5,218 bases of DNA. It comes from Desulfobacterales bacterium. Lineage in GTDB: Bacteria; Desulfobacterota; Desulfobacteria; Desulfobacterales; UBA11574. The notes below the pieces were generated by a model that saw only the letters and a list, made by a program, of their open reading frames with translations, did no database searches and was not told where the DNA came from. The position numbers were made by a program, and so were the translations under genes. The first letter of the stretch is position 1. Every line of letters starts with the position of its first letter. Positions 4,886 through 5,218 of the stretch are shown piece by piece. The stretch covers positions 1 through 5,218 of the forward strand of contig JAQYVG010000228.1 in the NCBI GenBank assembly GCA_030145595.1. Direction: 5' to 3'.

Positions 4886-4988
4886 TTTAGCCGTTTCCTG
4901 CCTCCGGCTCCGCTTCTCTCCGAGGCGTAGGCTCGCCTCTACGAGCCGGAGGGTAGAGCCTACGCCTCGGAGAGACGAAACGGCTAAA
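4886..4988. repeat. Compound long inverted repeat (12-bp outer, 20-bp inner stems)
   Basis: TTTAGCCGTTTC (4886-4897) is complementary to 4977-4988. TCTCTCCGAGGCGTAGGCTC (4915-4934) is perfectly complementary to 4956-4975. A 17-nt bulge lies on the left side and a single C on the right. An alternative 10-bp pairing, CCTCCGGCTC (4901-4910) with 4943-4952, crosses the inner stem. Confidence 0.85.
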
Positions 4989-4994
4989 ACATCA

Positions 4995-5007
4995 TCGCCT
5001 TCGGCGA
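4995..5007. repeat. Small GC hairpin
   Basis: TCGCC (4995-4999) and GGCGA (5003-5007) pair around a TTC loop, directly after the large palindrome. This is typical of REP-like units. Confidence 0.5.
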
Positions 5008-5082
5008 GAAAAGAACCCCCCAAAGAGGCCGATGGTATTGTTTGTAGTGTAGCGAAAGCCTCCGCGCCAGTGGACTTAGTTG

Positions 5083-5128
5083 TTCCCCTTTCGTACCCGC
5101 TTTCAGCGGGACAGGCCTATAAGGGGAA
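5083..5128. repeat. Nested hairpin
   Basis: TTCCCCTT (5083-5090) pairs with AAGGGGAA (5121-5128). Inside it CCCGCT (5096-5101) pairs with AGCGGG (5105-5110) around TTC. Both stems are perfect. Confidence 0.65.
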
Positions 5129-5163
5129 AAGAAAATCCTGAAAATCCTGTAGATCCTGGTGCG

Positions 5164-5178
5164 CCAGGCAAAGCCTGG
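5164..5178. repeat. 6-bp GC hairpin
   Basis: CCAGGC (5164-5169) and GCCTGG (5173-5178) flank AAA. It follows the right end of the repeat element closely. Confidence 0.55.
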
Positions 5179-5186
5179 TCAATCTT

Positions 5187-5206
5187 GTGAACTGAAAGGA
5201 GTTCAC
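5187..5206. repeat. 7-bp inverted repeat near the window end
   Basis: GTGAACT (5187-5193) and AGTTCAC (5200-5206) flank GAAAGG. It could be a hairpin or an operator-like dyad for a gene beyond the window. Confidence 0.5.
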
Positions 5207-5218
5207 CTTGTAAATTGT

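Larger units (their letters stand above)
4854..5158. mobile_element. MITE-like palindromic element with 9-mer-based terminal inverted repeats
   Basis: The left end (4854-4880) has CAGGAT, CAGGAT and CTGGAT at 9-bp steps. The right end (5132-5158) has ATCCTG three times at 9-bp steps, in the opposite orientation. The two 27-bp ends match as inverted repeats at 21 of 27 positions. Between them are a 12-bp/20-bp compound palindrome (4886-4988), a hairpin at 4995-5007 and a nested hairpin at 5083-5128. There is no ORF, and no clear target-site duplication flanks it. It could be a non-autonomous element or a local cluster of extragenic repeats. Confidence 0.45.
4773..5218. other. Non-coding, repeat- and hairpin-dense region
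   Basis: No gene could be supported in this 446-bp stretch. It carries three CACGAAA copies, a MITE-like element (4854-5158) with many palindromes, and two further hairpins (5164-5178 and 5187-5206). No standard U-tract terminator for the hydrolase was found just after its stop. Confidence 0.7.

Noticed and set aside
5041..5110. rRNA or tRNA fragment
   Set aside because: The segment loosely recalls rRNA wording (GTAGCGAAAGC) but matches no conserved rRNA block and cannot form a cloverleaf.
4797..5158. CRISPR array
   Set aside because: The repeat units are only 7-9 bp in direct tandem or inverted; there are no 20-40-bp repeats with unique spacers and no cas genes.

Overview
The window looks like a chromosomal stretch from a Desulfobacterota (Desulfobacterales-like) bacterium. 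This is inferred from the gene types: a PilZ protein with the long C-terminal extension common in that group, a fused ATP sulfurylase/APS kinase, a MEMO-family protein, and spacers rich in short phased repeats. No rRNA, tRNA, CRISPR array or intact transposase was seen.

Layout. Positions 2-268 (+) are the 3' end of an amrB/MEMO-type gene cut by the window edge. An AT-rich section (about 269-1340) follows. It holds a spacer with a nine-G run, a PilZ-domain gene (522-1010, +) and an unrecognised 74-codon ORF (1094-1318, +). A strong AT-rich hairpin at 1317-1343 separates these from two minus-strand genes: a response-regulator receiver with a C-terminal membrane helix (1338-1829) and a bifunctional sulfate adenylyltransferase/adenylylsulfate kinase (2024-3739). 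A 349-bp divergent spacer (3740-4088) carries promoter-like signals for both directions, an 11-bp tandem duplication of an extended -10 box, and a 9-bp-period repeat array. It leads into a UPF0173-type metallo-beta-lactamase-fold hydrolase (4089-4772, +). The last 446 bp are non-coding and consist largely of repeats and hairpins.

How the genes relate. The Sat-CysC fusion would make APS and then PAPS from sulfate and ATP. No cysD/N, PAPS reductase or sulfotransferase gene is present here, so the use of the PAPS cannot be read from this window. PilZ (c-di-GMP) and the membrane-tethered receiver are both signalling proteins, but nothing in the sequence links them to sulfate activation beyond proximity.

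Most notable observations: (1) the ATP-sulfurylase active-site HxxH motif reads QRLH, losing its first histidine; (2) the receiver domain ends in a transmembrane helix instead of a DNA-binding domain; (3) a roughly 305-bp MITE-like non-coding element at 4854-5158 has 27-bp terminal inverted repeats built from three 9-mers, around a 20-bp perfect palindrome with a competing alternative pairing; (4) a pair of inverted, IS-end-like sequences lies at 273-294 and 3993-4010.
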